This document shows, piece after piece, positions 49,630 through 58,227 of a DNA stretch of 64,000 nucleotides (position 1 is the first letter of the stretch; the number at the start of each line of letters is the position of its first letter). Under the pieces are notes generated by a model. It did not search any database, was not told the DNA's origin, and saw only the letters and a list, made by a program, of their open reading frames with translations. The translations under genes were made by a program, and so were the position numbers. Origin of the DNA: Enterococcus sp. DIV0212c (lineage in GTDB: Bacteria > Bacillota > Bacilli > Lactobacillales > Enterococcaceae); assembly GCF_017377505.1 (NCBI RefSeq), contig NZ_JAFREN010000029.1:34940-98939 (forward strand), written 5' to 3'.

Positions 49630-50982
49630 CTATTCGGGAATAGCTTCTTTTTTTAACATGACCCAAATCAAACCAATGAAAAAGCCAATTACAGCTGGAA
49701 CAACCCAGCCCATACCGATAGTAAATAAAGGTAGGTATGTTTCAGCTGTTTTTAAAATAGTTGCAATAAGTGTATTTGTTTTGATGAAATCTGGTGAGCT
49801 ATTCAACGCATCAAGTAAGGCAGCAAATAATGTTACATAAGTAGTCATACGATAAACTTCTTTACGATGTTTGAACAAGGGACTGATGATTACTAAAATC
49901 ATTAAAGTCATTGCCAAAGGATAAAGAAACATCAAAACAGGAATCGAAAATTGAATGATATTTGTTAACCCAACATTTGCAAACAAACACGGTAAAATAC
50001 TAGCTACAGCAATGTAAAATGCATAAGAGCCTTTAGGAAACAATTCGCTGAACGTTTCAGAACAAGCTGTGATCAGACCAATCGCTGTTTTTAGACAAGC
50101 TAAAATCACGATAAACGCGAGTAAAATACTTCCTAAGTTACCTAAATAATGATTCGCGATTTGCGCTAAAGCAATGCCGCCGTTTTCACTGATCGGGAAT
50201 CCACCTAAACTCATTGTGCCCATATAAGATAATAACGTATAAATGATCCCCATCAAGACAACACTGATTGCGCCAGATTTTATAGTATCTTTAGCAATAT
50301 CATTTGGTTTTTCTACGCCCATTCCTCGAATGGTTGAAACAATAATGATTCCAAAAGCTAATGATGCCAATGCATCCAAGGTGTTATACCCTTCAGTGAA
50401 GCCTTTGAAAAAGGGATTTTCAGCATATGTAGTGCCAACGGGTGCAGAAGCTACAGATCCTAATGGAGTAATAAATGCAAATAAAATCAAAATAGCCAAT
50501 AAGAATAAAAATAACGGGTTTAAAAACTTTCCTACATAACCCAGCAATTTAGATGGTTTACGAGAGAATGCCCAAGCAACTAAGAAAAATAGCGCTGAAA
50601 AAATAGCTAAAAATAGCTTATGCTGGTTGCTTGAAATAAATGGTGCTAAACCAATTTCAAACGACGTTGTTGCAAGACGAGGCAAGGCAAAAAATGGCCC
50701 GATCGTCAGATATAACAATACAGTAAAACCAACAGCGTAGCGTCGATTCACTCGAGTTGCCAAATCAAAGACACCATTACTTTTTGAAATACCAATGGCA
50801 ATTACTCCTAAAAAAGGCAAACCGATCCCTGTAATCAAAAAACCAAGATTTGCTAAAAAGATATTTGCTCCAGCTTCTTGTCCCATATGAACCGGAAAAA
50901 TCAAATTTCCAGCTCCGAAAAACAAACCAAATAGCATGGAACCTACATAAAGGTAATCACGCCATGTTAATTTTTTTGTCAC
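49630..50982 (-). CDS. brnQ: Branched-chain amino acid carrier BrnQ
   Basis: This 450-residue, twelve-segment LIVCS-family carrier imports leucine, isoleucine and valine with sodium or protons. It starts [20 protein letters not shown] and has [17 protein letters not shown], typical of the family. The start is GTG after AAGGAGTG. Two CodY-like boxes lie about 65-100 bases upstream, matching its expected repression when branched-chain amino acids are plentiful. Confidence 0.94.
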   Translation of the reverse strand: MTKKLTWRDYLYVGSMLFGLFFGAGNLIFPVHMGQEAGANIFLANLGFLITGIGLPFLGVIAIGISKSNGVFDLATRVNRRYAVGFTVLLYLTIGPFFALPRLATTSFEIGLAPFISSNQHKLFLAIFSALFFLVAWAFSRKPSKLLGYVGKFLNPLFLFLLAILILFAFITPLGSVASAPVGTTYAENPFFKGFTEGYNTLDALASLAFGIIIVSTIRGMGVEKPNDIAKDTIKSGAISVVLMGIIYTLLSYMGTMSLGGFPISENGGIALAQIANHYLGNLGSILLAFIVILACLKTAIGLITACSETFSELFPKGSYAFYIAVASILPCLFANVGLTNIIQFSIPVLMFLYPLAMTLMILVIISPLFKHRKEVYRMTTYVTLFAALLDALNSSPDFIKTNTLIATILKTAETYLPLFTIGMGWVVPAVIGFFIGLIWVMLKKEAIPE

Positions 50983-51046
50983 AATTCAACACTCCTTAAA
51001 CGTTATTCTTAACTAAAATAACAGAATAAGGAGTCGACAGCAAGCC

Positions 51047-51081
51047 AATTTTCAGAAAGGGCTAGATGTTTTCTGAAAATA
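51047..51081 (-). promoter_or_regulatory. Two CodY-like boxes upstream of brnQ
   Basis: AATTTTCAGAAAGGG (51047-51061) and TGTTTTCTGAAAATA (51067-51081) each agree with the palindromic CodY consensus AATTTTCWGAAAATT at 12 of 15 positions, 20 bases apart. They also make an inverted repeat, but no T run follows on either strand. A possible brnQ promoter, TTGCTG-17-TATTTT on the minus strand, lies just downstream. Confidence 0.6.
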
Positions 51082-51097
51082 TTAAAACTAGCTGAGA

Positions 51098-51586
51098 TTA
51101 ATCTATAAAATAAGCAAATTGATAGTCATCACAGAACCGTCCATTGATAAAAAATTCATCTTTGAGTAAAGCTTCTTGGATAAAACCATTTTTACGATAA
51201 AACTGGATCGCTTTCGTATTAGCTCCCATGACCCGTAAAGAAATTTTATGAATGCCCTCATTAGCAGCAGCTTCTTTTAAATAATCCACTAATTGACGTC
51301 CAATACCCAAAGATTGGCTTTCAGGATGAACCCCGATGCCGAACATCCATTGCTTTTTATGAGATAGTAAAGGCGTAGGATGATGGACATCGATAAAACC
51401 ATGAACCTTGTCTTCATCTACAGCAACAAAAATAAGTCGTCCTTCGATCTTTTCTTTGTACGCATCAACTGATTCATAATAATGAAGTACAGGAGAATTG
51501 TGATTGTTCCAAATCGTATTTTCTATCTCAAGTAGTGTTGGAAAATCATTTTCCTCAACAGCTCTAATCGTTATCTTCTTTTCCAT
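51098..51586 (-). CDS. GNAT-family N-acetyltransferase
   Basis: The 162-residue protein has the GNAT fold with the acetyl-CoA loop ESQSLGIGRQLVDYL and the C-terminal strand pattern KAIQFYRKNGFIQEALLKDEF. Substrate is unknown. It follows a MazG-like gene by 13 bases on the same strand, so the two are probably co-transcribed. Confidence 0.88.
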   Translation of the reverse strand: MEKKITIRAVEENDFPTLLEIENTIWNNHNSPVLHYYESVDAYKEKIEGRLIFVAVDEDKVHGFIDVHHPTPLLSHKKQWMFGIGVHPESQSLGIGRQLVDYLKEAAANEGIHKISLRVMGANTKAIQFYRKNGFIQEALLKDEFFINGRFCDDYQFAYFID

Positions 51587-51599
51587 TATTATCCTTCTT

Positions 51600-51926
51600 T
51601 CATCTATCTATTTCTTTAAATCGTTCTTCTAATTTAGTTTTATGTGAAGTTAAAATATCTTCAAAACGAATATCGTATTTATCTGCAAGAATAAAGATAT
51701 TATCTAACACATCCCCAAGTTCTTCAGTTAAATCCTGAATCAAAGCTTCTTTTTCTTGTTTTTGTTCATCCGGACGATCCCGACCGATTTCTAAAGCACG
51801 CACAGCTCGTGCGACTTCACCCGTTTCTTCAGCTAAAAATCCTACCCGAATGAATGGATTAAGAGCGTACCAATTCCTTTTTTTATAAAAATCACTAATC
51901 CATTTTTGATAATGTTTAAGTTCCAC
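51600..51926 (-). CDS. MazG-like nucleotide pyrophosphohydrolase
   Basis: GTG 51926, six bases after AGGAGGG, gives a 108-residue protein; the frame runs further upstream but without a binding site. It has the all-alpha NTP-PPase metal motif: EETGEVARAVRALE and, later, EELGDVLDNIFILADKYDI. Members hydrolyse (d)NTPs or modified nucleotides to monophosphates. Its exact substrate is not evident. Confidence 0.87.
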   Translation of the reverse strand: MELKHYQKWISDFYKKRNWYALNPFIRVGFLAEETGEVARAVRALEIGRDRPDEQKQEKEALIQDLTEELGDVLDNIFILADKYDIRFEDILTSHKTKLEERFKEIDR

Positions 51927-52097
51927 ACAATCCCTCCTGTCTATTTTACTATGGTAGCATATCAGGCTCAAAAAGAAAAAAAAGCGTTTTATTGCAGAGA
52001 AACATACAATTATTTTTAGAGTCAAAGCAAAGTTTTCTCATTTGTAGTATCATAATCAAGTGAAGGAACATTTCAAAAAATGGAGGGGATGGAGCAA

Positions 52098-52736
52098 ATG
52101 ACCACATTTTATTTTGTTAGACATGGAAAGACTGAATTGAACTTGAGCTTGCGATTTCAGGGAGGAGAGATTGATTCTCCGTTGTTGCCTGTAGGAATTG
52201 AACAAGCAATCCAAGCTGGTCGTTATCTTTCTGATATACGGTTTGATGCAGTTTCTGTCAGTACTCAAAAGCGTGCGATGGACACAGCCAACTATCTTCT
52301 TAAAGAAAATAATTTTTTAGATGGATTGACTGTGCAATATCATGATTCATTAAGAGAAATCAAATTCGGTAAACGTGAAGGCGTTGAAATTGATCACACA
52401 GATGAACAAACTGACCACTTACGCAATCGTCCAGATTTATATGATCCGACAGCTTTTGAAGGGGAAACGATAGATTCTTTAGTTGCACGTTCCACTAAAA
52501 CAATCGAAAAAATTAGTGAAACCTATCCAGATGGAAAAGTGTTGATCGTAGCGCACGGAGTGTTGTTGATTACTCTGATCAACGCTTTAGTAGGAAAAGA
52601 AAAATCTAAATGGCGTGAAGGTGGTCCACTGGCGAATACCAGTATCTCAATTTTAGAGAACGACCAGAATAATAAAATCTATAGAATCAAATCGTTTAAC
52701 GACAGTTCATATCAATCACAAAATGAAGAAGCATAA
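52098..52736 (+). CDS. Histidine phosphatase family protein
   Basis: The 212-residue protein has the phosphoglycerate-mutase-like fold: FYFVRHGKTELN (catalytic RHG), REIKFGKREGVE, and VAHGVLLITLINAL with the second His. It differs from GpmA in length and loops and is more likely a phosphatase. ATG 52098 is preferred (MTTFYFVRHG), with GATGGAG upstream; the ATG at 52080 precedes that site. Confidence 0.87.
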   Translation: MTTFYFVRHGKTELNLSLRFQGGEIDSPLLPVGIEQAIQAGRYLSDIRFDAVSVSTQKRAMDTANYLLKENNFLDGLTVQYHDSLREIKFGKREGVEIDHTDEQTDHLRNRPDLYDPTAFEGETIDSLVARSTKTIEKISETYPDGKVLIVAHGVLLITLINALVGKEKSKWREGGPLANTSISILENDQNNKIYRIKSFNDSSYQSQNEEA

Positions 52737-52761
52737 ATTAGGTAGATTAGGTGGAAATTTT

Positions 52762-53328
52762 ATGAAAAAAATAGCAGTTTACTGTGGTGCTAGTGTAGGG
52801 AATAAGTCAATTTATCAGGAGCGAACAAAAGAATTAGGACAATGGATGAGCAACAATCAATATGACCTTGTTTATGGCGGAGGTAATGTCGGTTTAATGG
52901 GAATTTTGGCCGACACAGTTATTGAAAATAGCGGTAAAGCAATTGGTGTTATGCCGACTTTTCTGTTAGATCGGGAATTAGCTCATCAAGGGATTACTGA
53001 AATGCATATCATAAATGATATGCACGAACGTAAAAGAAAAATGATCGACTTGGCAGATTGCTATTTGGCATTACCAGGAGGTCCAGGAACATTGGAAGAA
53101 ATTTCAGAGGTCGTTTCTTGGGGAAGAGTGGGGGAACATCAAAATCCTTGTATCTTTTTTAATGTGGATGGGTATTATGATCTGCTGGCAGAATTCTTTG
53201 ATAAAATGGTTGCAGATGGATTCTTAACAAAGGAAGATCGGGCCAAAATATATTTTTCAGATTCGTTGGATGAAATACAACAATTTATTGATACATTTAT
53301 ACCACCAACGATTAGACAATATAAATAA
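52762..53328 (+). CDS. LOG-family (TIGR00730) Rossmann-fold protein
   Basis: The 188-residue protein carries the lysine-decarboxylase-like (LOG) motif PGGPGTLEEISE and the nucleotide-binding LVYGGGNVGLMG. Family members hydrolyse N6-modified or plain nucleoside monophosphates to base and ribose-5-phosphate. ATG 52762 (MKKIAVYCGASVG) follows TTAGGTGG; the upstream ATG at 52723 lies within the previous gene. Confidence 0.9.
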   Translation: MKKIAVYCGASVGNKSIYQERTKELGQWMSNNQYDLVYGGGNVGLMGILADTVIENSGKAIGVMPTFLLDRELAHQGITEMHIINDMHERKRKMIDLADCYLALPGGPGTLEEISEVVSWGRVGEHQNPCIFFNVDGYYDLLAEFFDKMVADGFLTKEDRAKIYFSDSLDEIQQFIDTFIPPTIRQYK

Positions 53329-53330
53329 GC

Positions 53331-53373
53331 AAAAACTCGTTTGAATAAGGAACATTCAAACGAGTTTTTTTTT
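53331..53373. terminator. Terminator between the LOG gene and the ABC ATPase gene
   Basis: AAAAACTCGTTTGAAT (53331-53346) pairs with ATTCAAACGAGTTTTT (53354-53369), followed by more Ts; it serves both converging genes. Confidence 0.92.
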
Positions 53374-53375
53374 GC

Positions 53376-54119
53376 TTAGGATTTAGATAAGATACGGTGT
53401 AAAAATTCTTTCGTCCGTTCTTCTTTTGGATGAACAAAGATATCATCAGATGTGCCTTCTTCAGCAATCACACCTTTATCCATAAAGATCACACGATCTG
53501 AAACCTCTTTGGCAAATTCCATTTCATGCGTTACGATAATCATCGTTAAGCCTGTATGAGCTAAGTCTTTCATTGTTTTCAGCACCTCACCAACCATTTC
53601 AGGATCAAGGGCTGAAGTAGGTTCATCGAATAACATCACATCAGGATTCATCGATAATGCACGAGCAATAGCTACACGCTGTTTTTGTCCACCAGAAAGT
53701 TGTGAAGGTTTTGCATCAATAAAGCGTTCCATACCCACTTTATCTAAGTTTTCTAAAGCAATTTTACGTGCTTCTTCTTTGCCTCGTTTTAAGACAGTAA
53801 TTTGTCCTGATGTGCAATTTTCTAACACATTCATATTATTAAATAGGTTGAACGACTGGAACACCATACCTAAATGTGTACGATATTTTGGCAAGTTATA
53901 GCCACGTTCCAAGACATTTTCACCATTGTAGATGATTTTACCGCCAGTTGGTTTTTCTAATAAATTGATGCAACGTAAAAGAGTGGATTTACCAGAGCCA
54001 GAAGAACCGATGATGGTTACAACTTCTCCTTTGTTTACCGTCACATTGATATCTTTTAAAACTTCATTTTCGCCGAAGCTTTTTCTTAGATGTTCGACTT
54101 CAATCATTTGGTTCATCAT
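53376..54119 (-). CDS. Amino-acid ABC transporter ATP-binding protein
   Basis: The 247-residue ATPase is of the polar amino acid (GlnQ/HisP) type: Walker [11 protein letters not shown]-loop [10 protein letters not shown], signature LSGGQKQ, Walker [21 protein letters not shown] precedes the start. It lies 58 bases after the fused binding-protein/permease gene, and both fall under the lysine riboswitch, so it most likely energises lysine uptake although homology alone would say glutamine. Confidence 0.92.
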   Translation of the reverse strand: MMNQMIEVEHLRKSFGENEVLKDINVTVNKGEVVTIIGSSGSGKSTLLRCINLLEKPTGGKIIYNGENVLERGYNLPKYRTHLGMVFQSFNLFNNMNVLENCTSGQITVLKRGKEEARKIALENLDKVGMERFIDAKPSQLSGGQKQRVAIARALSMNPDVMLFDEPTSALDPEMVGEVLKTMKDLAHTGLTMIIVTHEMEFAKEVSDRVIFMDKGVIAEEGTSDDIFVHPKEERTKEFLHRILSKS

Positions 54120-54146
54120 TATATCCTCCTATATTTAAAAAGTTGA

Positions 54147-54165
54147 ACAGGCTCGTTTAGCCTGT
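54147..54165 (-). terminator. Hairpin between the binding-protein/permease and ATPase genes
   Basis: ACAGGCT-cgttt-AGCCTGT is a perfect seven-base-pair stem; on the minus strand TCAACTTTTT follows. A partial terminator or an mRNA processing signal. Confidence 0.5.
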
Positions 54166-54177
54166 GAAGCTAGATCG

Positions 54178-55767
54178 TTAGCTTTCTTTTTGATTTTCTA
54201 CTTCTTCTAGTTTCACATAAGCAGAAGGTCCATCCATCTTTTTCTCAACAACACGCAGGATACGTGTGATTGCATACGTCATGATCAGATACATGATACC
54301 AACGATCGTAAAGGTTTGGAAGAATTGGAAGTTCGCGCCAGATGCAGAATTTCCTTGGAAGAATAAGTCTGCTACACCGATAACACTTAACACGGCAGTA
54401 TCTTTAATATTGATAACAAATTCATTTCCGGTTGCTGGTAAAATATTACGCAATACTTGAGGAACAACGACTTTACGCATTGTTTGACCATGAGTCATTC
54501 CGATTGCTTGAGCTGCTTCAAATTGACCTTGGTCAACAGCGAAGATCCCGCCACGGACGATTTCAGACATATAAGCGCCCGTATTAATAGAAACAATAAA
54601 CAAGGCTGCAACTGTTCGGTCTAGAGAAATCCCAAAAGCTAAGGCCAAACCATAGAAGATAACCATTGCTTGTACCATCATAGGCGTACCACGGAACACT
54701 TCAATATAAATAGAAAGCAAGGCGTTACCTAATTTTTGGAAGAAACGTTTCACTTTATTTTCAGATTCAGGAATCGTGCGAACGACACCGATCAATAAAC
54801 CTAAAGTTGTTCCCACAACTGTTCCGATTAAAGCGATAAATAAAGTTAAACCAGCACCGCGCAAGAACATCCCGCCGTATTGATCCCAAATATTTTTAAA
54901 ATCAGCTAAAACGCCTGTTTTTTCACTATCACTTGTTTCGGCAGCTGGTTGGTCTTTGACTGCTTGATCCATGATTTTTGTACGTTCTTCTGAAGAAATA
55001 CCAGATAAAATTTGATTAACATTACTGATTTCCGGATCTGACTTACGCATACCGACTGCGATTTGAACATCTTCGGCATTTGTTTGGAAACCATTTTCTT
55101 TAGAGAATTCCAGCATTTCTAAGTCTTTATTAACACTTGTAGCAGTTACGCCTTCTGGTCGTTCGCTGACATAACCATCGATCATGCCAGAAGCAAGGGC
55201 CGTTCTCATTGCGGAGAAATTATCCATTGCTTGTTGTTGATTCACACCAGGAATTTGATCGATCACACTATAATGGAAGGTATTTAATTGTGCTGTAATT
55301 TTGGCACCAGATAAATCTTTTAAATTTTTAGCATCTGCAAATTTTCCTTTTTTCTGAACAACGACCACTAATTGTGATTCATAATAAGGATCAGTAAAAT
55401 CGATCTCTTTGCGACGTTCAGCTGTTGGACTCATCCCAGCAATAATCGCATCGATTTTTCCAGATTGTAGGGCAGGGGCTAAACCGTCCCATTTTGTTTG
55501 AACGATCACTAGTTTTTTATCCAGTCCATCCGCAATTTTTTTTGCGATTTGAATATCGTATCCTCCTGCAAAAGAAGAATTTCCTTGAATTGGCACAGCG
55601 CTGTTTGCGTCTGTTTTTTGTGACCAGTTAAATGGCGCATAGCCTGCCTCCATTCCAACACGGAATTCACCGTTTGTATTTCCTTCTGCTTGGCTGAATA
55701 GTGGAGCGCAGAACACGCTTAAAATGATTGCGAATAATAAGCCAAGTGAAAATGATTTCTTGTTCAT
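54178..55767 (-). CDS. Fused substrate-binding protein/permease of an amino-acid ABC importer (probably lysine)
   Basis: The 529-residue protein has a signal peptide ending near SQA-EG, a type 3 extracellular solute-binding domain (about 35-275: FRVGMEAGYAPFNW, GGYDIQIAKKIADGL, GMSPTAERRKEIDFTDPYY), and a BPD-transport-1 permease domain (about 300-510) with the EAA loop EAAQAIGMTHGQTMRKVVVPQ. Homologues are often labelled glutamine transporters. A lysine riboswitch in its leader argues for lysine. AAAGGAAG precedes the ATG. The Lactobacillales lysX/lysY transporter linked to L-boxes in comparative studies is a likely relative. Confidence 0.9.
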   Translation of the reverse strand: MNKKSFSLGLLFAIILSVFCAPLFSQAEGNTNGEFRVGMEAGYAPFNWSQKTDANSAVPIQGNSSFAGGYDIQIAKKIADGLDKKLVIVQTKWDGLAPALQSGKIDAIIAGMSPTAERRKEIDFTDPYYESQLVVVVQKKGKFADAKNLKDLSGAKITAQLNTFHYSVIDQIPGVNQQQAMDNFSAMRTALASGMIDGYVSERPEGVTATSVNKDLEMLEFSKENGFQTNAEDVQIAVGMRKSDPEISNVNQILSGISSEERTKIMDQAVKDQPAAETSDSEKTGVLADFKNIWDQYGGMFLRGAGLTLFIALIGTVVGTTLGLLIGVVRTIPESENKVKRFFQKLGNALLSIYIEVFRGTPMMVQAMVIFYGLALAFGISLDRTVAALFIVSINTGAYMSEIVRGGIFAVDQGQFEAAQAIGMTHGQTMRKVVVPQVLRNILPATGNEFVINIKDTAVLSVIGVADLFFQGNSASGANFQFFQTFTIVGIMYLIMTYAITRILRVVEKKMDGPSAYVKLEEVENQKES

Positions 55768-55856
55768 GTTTTTCTTCCTTTCTTTTAACCACTGAATTTG
55801 TTCTACTATAATTTAGTTTAAAGAGTTTTGAAGAATGTGTCTAACATATTCTTCTT

Positions 55857-56098
55857 TACGCAAAAAACAACCATACAAAAATGCATGGTTGCCTACTATC
55901 GTCAGGTACTCTCAACAAAAACATAGCGCAACTTAGCATCACTACTAAGACAGTCCGTAACCTATTCGCTTACGTCCCAACACATAACAGAGAGGCTGTT
56001 ATGCATTTCGGCGATTTTTCCTAGACTTGTTTCAATGTGACCTCTCACTCCGCAAGCTTAATAAAAAACGCAACCTCTACCTCAATTTGAGGTACTAT
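55857..56098 (-). promoter_or_regulatory. Lysine riboswitch (L box) with intrinsic terminator
   Basis: Read on the minus strand the leader shows the L-box core in order: GAGGTAGAGGTTGCG, AAAATCGCCGAAATG, a stem-loop with CATAACA/TGTTATG, GTTGGGACGTAAG, GGACTGTC, a TTAG/CTAAG stem, then GAGAGTACCT pairing back to AGGTA. Downstream CAACCATGCA pairs with TGTATGGTTG followed by TTTTTT (55860-55892), the terminator. Lysine binding should cause early termination, so the transporter is made when lysine is scarce. Confidence 0.88.
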
Positions 56099-56121
56099 TT
56101 AATTATCAGATTCAAGTGTAA

Positions 56122-56150
56122 ATTGTAAGTTATTTGACGGAAAAAGTCAA
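56122..56150 (-). promoter_or_regulatory. Promoter of the lysine-riboswitch operon
   Basis: On the minus strand TTGACT (56150-56145), 17 bases, TACAAT (56127-56122). Its transcript would begin just before the L box. The remaining bases of this 516-base gap are AT-rich spacer plus the next terminator. Confidence 0.8.
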
Positions 56151-56217
56151 TGTTTTACTTAAGCATGATTTCTAATTCAATTTTTCCTAATTTATTTAAA
56201 CGGAGTATTTTTTAATC

Positions 56218-56263
56218 AAAAAAGGAGAGATACAAAACTAAAAGATAGTTCTGAATCTCTCCT
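56218..56263 (-). terminator. Terminator of the protease gene
   Basis: On the minus strand AGGAGAGAT pairs with ATCTCTCCT around a long loop, followed by TTTTTT. Confidence 0.88.
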
Positions 56264-56283
56264 CTAAAAAGCAAGGATTAAAT

Positions 56284-57897
56284 TTACATTTTTCTAACGA
56301 AGAAATAATCTTTTACAAGATTAGGTTTTTTCTTATCAACATACATAATAACAATGTCGCTATCAGTCAATTTTCTATCCATACTAACATCGTATAAAGA
56401 AGGGATCATGGGCTGACCGAGCGTCAATGGTTTAACATTATAGACACCAGTACCGCTAGCAACATTCATTTCACCGATTTTTAACTCATATAATGGATTT
56501 AGTTTGTTTAAGTGGAAAAGGATAATTGCTTTTTTATCAGCAGTGGAAGGTACTTCAACCGTCTCTTTTATATCTTGGTTAGAAAAATACAATCCAGTTT
56601 TTGAAGGAAAAGTCATATTGATAGGTTGCAATGCTTCATTGATTTTAACCGTAATATATTTCTCTATTTTTCCATCACTAGATAAGATCAAAATTTCTGC
56701 TGAGCCAGCTGTTACACCTGTAATTTTCCCATTGTCATCAACCGTGGCAATAGTATCGTCACTTGAAAGCCAGAACAATTGTTTATAAGTTGTGTTTTCA
56801 GGTAAGACAGATGCTTTGAGTGTTGTTGATTCTCCAGTCGTTAATTCAAGATATTCTTTTTCAACGACAATTTCTTTGGGAGCAACTTCATTTACAGTAA
56901 CGTCAATATACTTTGTGATTTTTCCATCAGCGGTTGTTACATCAATAATAGTAGAACCGGGGTTTACTCCTGTAATACGTCCATTGGCATCAACTGTAAC
57001 GATCTCTTCATCTGTTGTATCCCATTGTAATTGCTTATTCGTTGTATTCTCGGGTAAAACAGATGCTTTAAGCGCTATAGATTCTCCAGCATCCAGTTCT
57101 ACAACTTCTTTTTCAACGACAATATCTTTAGGTGAAATTTCAATCGGAGTGGATGTTTCACCGATATGTTCTAAAATAAAATCATAATATTCTGAAGTTA
57201 ATTTTAAACCGATATTTACAGTTGTGGCACCCGAAGAATGAACGGCGATGATTTCATGGTTGTTATTGAAAACAGAGGAACCAGATTGTCCACCGCTAGT
57301 ATCGAAATCATAGTAGAGTCGAGTAGCAGATTGGTCAGTGATCTTTCCTTTTGTTTCCCACATAGTAGCCCAAGGTTTGTCGCCAGGATAACCCAGACTT
57401 GAGAGTGAACTTCCGATTGTTACCGAATCAGTTAATGCAATCGGATTTTGTTTGACAACATCCCCAATACTTTGACCATTGTTTTGTTCAAGAGTAACAA
57501 CTGCAATATCGCTATCAACATTTGGTGTAGTCAAATATTTTTGGGGAATATGGACCTCTTTTATCTTGAATTTTCCGTAAGGGAGAGTTGCGCCGTCTCT
57601 TCCAGGAGCGACAAAGATAGAGTCTTTGTTCGGATCATCTTTAATTCGTTTTACAACATGTGCGGCTGTTAAAACGGTGTTCTTTCCTATAACAGAGCCT
57701 GAGCCATAGGAGCCATTAGCTGCGATGAATACCGTACTCTGATAAGGAGCGATAGTGGTATCTGTGACTGGAATACGATCATCTGTACCAATAATGGAGC
57801 GAGTTTCGATTCCCCATGCTTGTGTTGCAGGAGTCAAATCAACAAGAGAAGTACCCAGTAAAAAAATACCAATTAAACCTAATATAAATTTTTTCAA
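56284..57897 (-). CDS. Secreted V8-like glutamyl endopeptidase with two BIG2 domains
   Basis: The 537-residue protein has a signal peptide ending near TQA-WG, a short propeptide, and an S1B serine protease domain: His80 (LTAAHVV), Asp130 (DSDIAVV), Ser205 (SGGQSGSSVF). Thr200 and His220 (IAVHSSGA) match the residues that give staphylococcal V8 its preference for Glu, so Glu specificity is likely. Two bacterial Ig-like (BIG2) repeats follow, about 258-336 and 341-420, sharing long near-identical stretches (VEKE, KASVLPENTT). The last 110 residues are unassigned. The start is TTG, the first possible one in the frame, with AAAGGA eleven bases upstream. Enterococcal SprE is related but lacks these repeats as far as I know. 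Confidence 0.88.
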   Translation of the reverse strand: MKKFILGLIGIFLLGTSLVDLTPATQAWGIETRSIIGTDDRIPVTDTTIAPYQSTVFIAANGSYGSGSVIGKNTVLTAAHVVKRIKDDPNKDSIFVAPGRDGATLPYGKFKIKEVHIPQKYLTTPNVDSDIAVVTLEQNNGQSIGDVVKQNPIALTDSVTIGSSLSSLGYPGDKPWATMWETKGKITDQSATRLYYDFDTSGGQSGSSVFNNNHEIIAVHSSGATTVNIGLKLTSEYYDFILEHIGETSTPIEISPKDIVVEKEVVELDAGESIALKASVLPENTTNKQLQWDTTDEEIVTVDANGRITGVNPGSTIIDVTTADGKITKYIDVTVNEVAPKEIVVEKEYLELTTGESTTLKASVLPENTTYKQLFWLSSDDTIATVDDNGKITGVTAGSAEILILSSDGKIEKYITVKINEALQPINMTFPSKTGLYFSNQDIKETVEVPSTADKKAIILFHLNKLNPLYELKIGEMNVASGTGVYNVKPLTLGQPMIPSLYDVSMDRKLTDSDIVIMYVDKKKPNLVKDYFFVRKM

Positions 57898-57961
57898 AAC
57901 AAAATAATTCCTTTCTTATGTAAGTTTTTAGTCTACAATTTATAGAATAGTAGCTAGAGGA

Positions 57962-57990
57962 ATTATAGTATAAAAATAAACAAATAGCAA
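57962..57990 (-). promoter_or_regulatory. Promoter of the protease gene
   Basis: On the minus strand TTGCTA (57990-57985), 17 bases, TATAAT (57967-57962). The 330-base gap to the divergent LRR gene holds this, the promoter at 58173-58201, and about 180 AT-rich bases in which I see nothing else. Confidence 0.75.
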
Positions 57991-58172
57991 TAAATAATAT
58001 TATTTTTGAAAAATAATTCAAACTAAATTCTATGGAAATAGATTATTCAAACCTGTTAAGATATGTTTTTCTGGCAATTTTTGAGTAATTTTTAATTAAT
58101 ACTAACCTGCGAAAATGGAGAGACCGCTCAAAAAAATGAAATATATTTAAAGATATAGAAATTAAACGTTTA

Positions 58173-58201
58173 TTGTGGAATATCTATCTATTTGTTATTA
58201 T
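58173..58201 (+). promoter_or_regulatory. Possible promoter of the LRR protein gene
   Basis: TTGTGG (58173-58178), 17 bases, TATTAT (58196-58201). Moderate match only. Confidence 0.45.
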
Positions 58202-58227
58202 TTCAATTAAGGGAAGGGAGTTTTAAA

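Noticed and set aside
51049..51079. Inverted repeat read as a terminator for the GNAT gene
   Set aside because: No T run follows on the minus strand, and both arms match CodY boxes better.
56504..57187. Two plus-strand frames opposite the protease gene
   Set aside because: They mirror the BIG2 repeats in antisense and resemble each other only because the repeats do.
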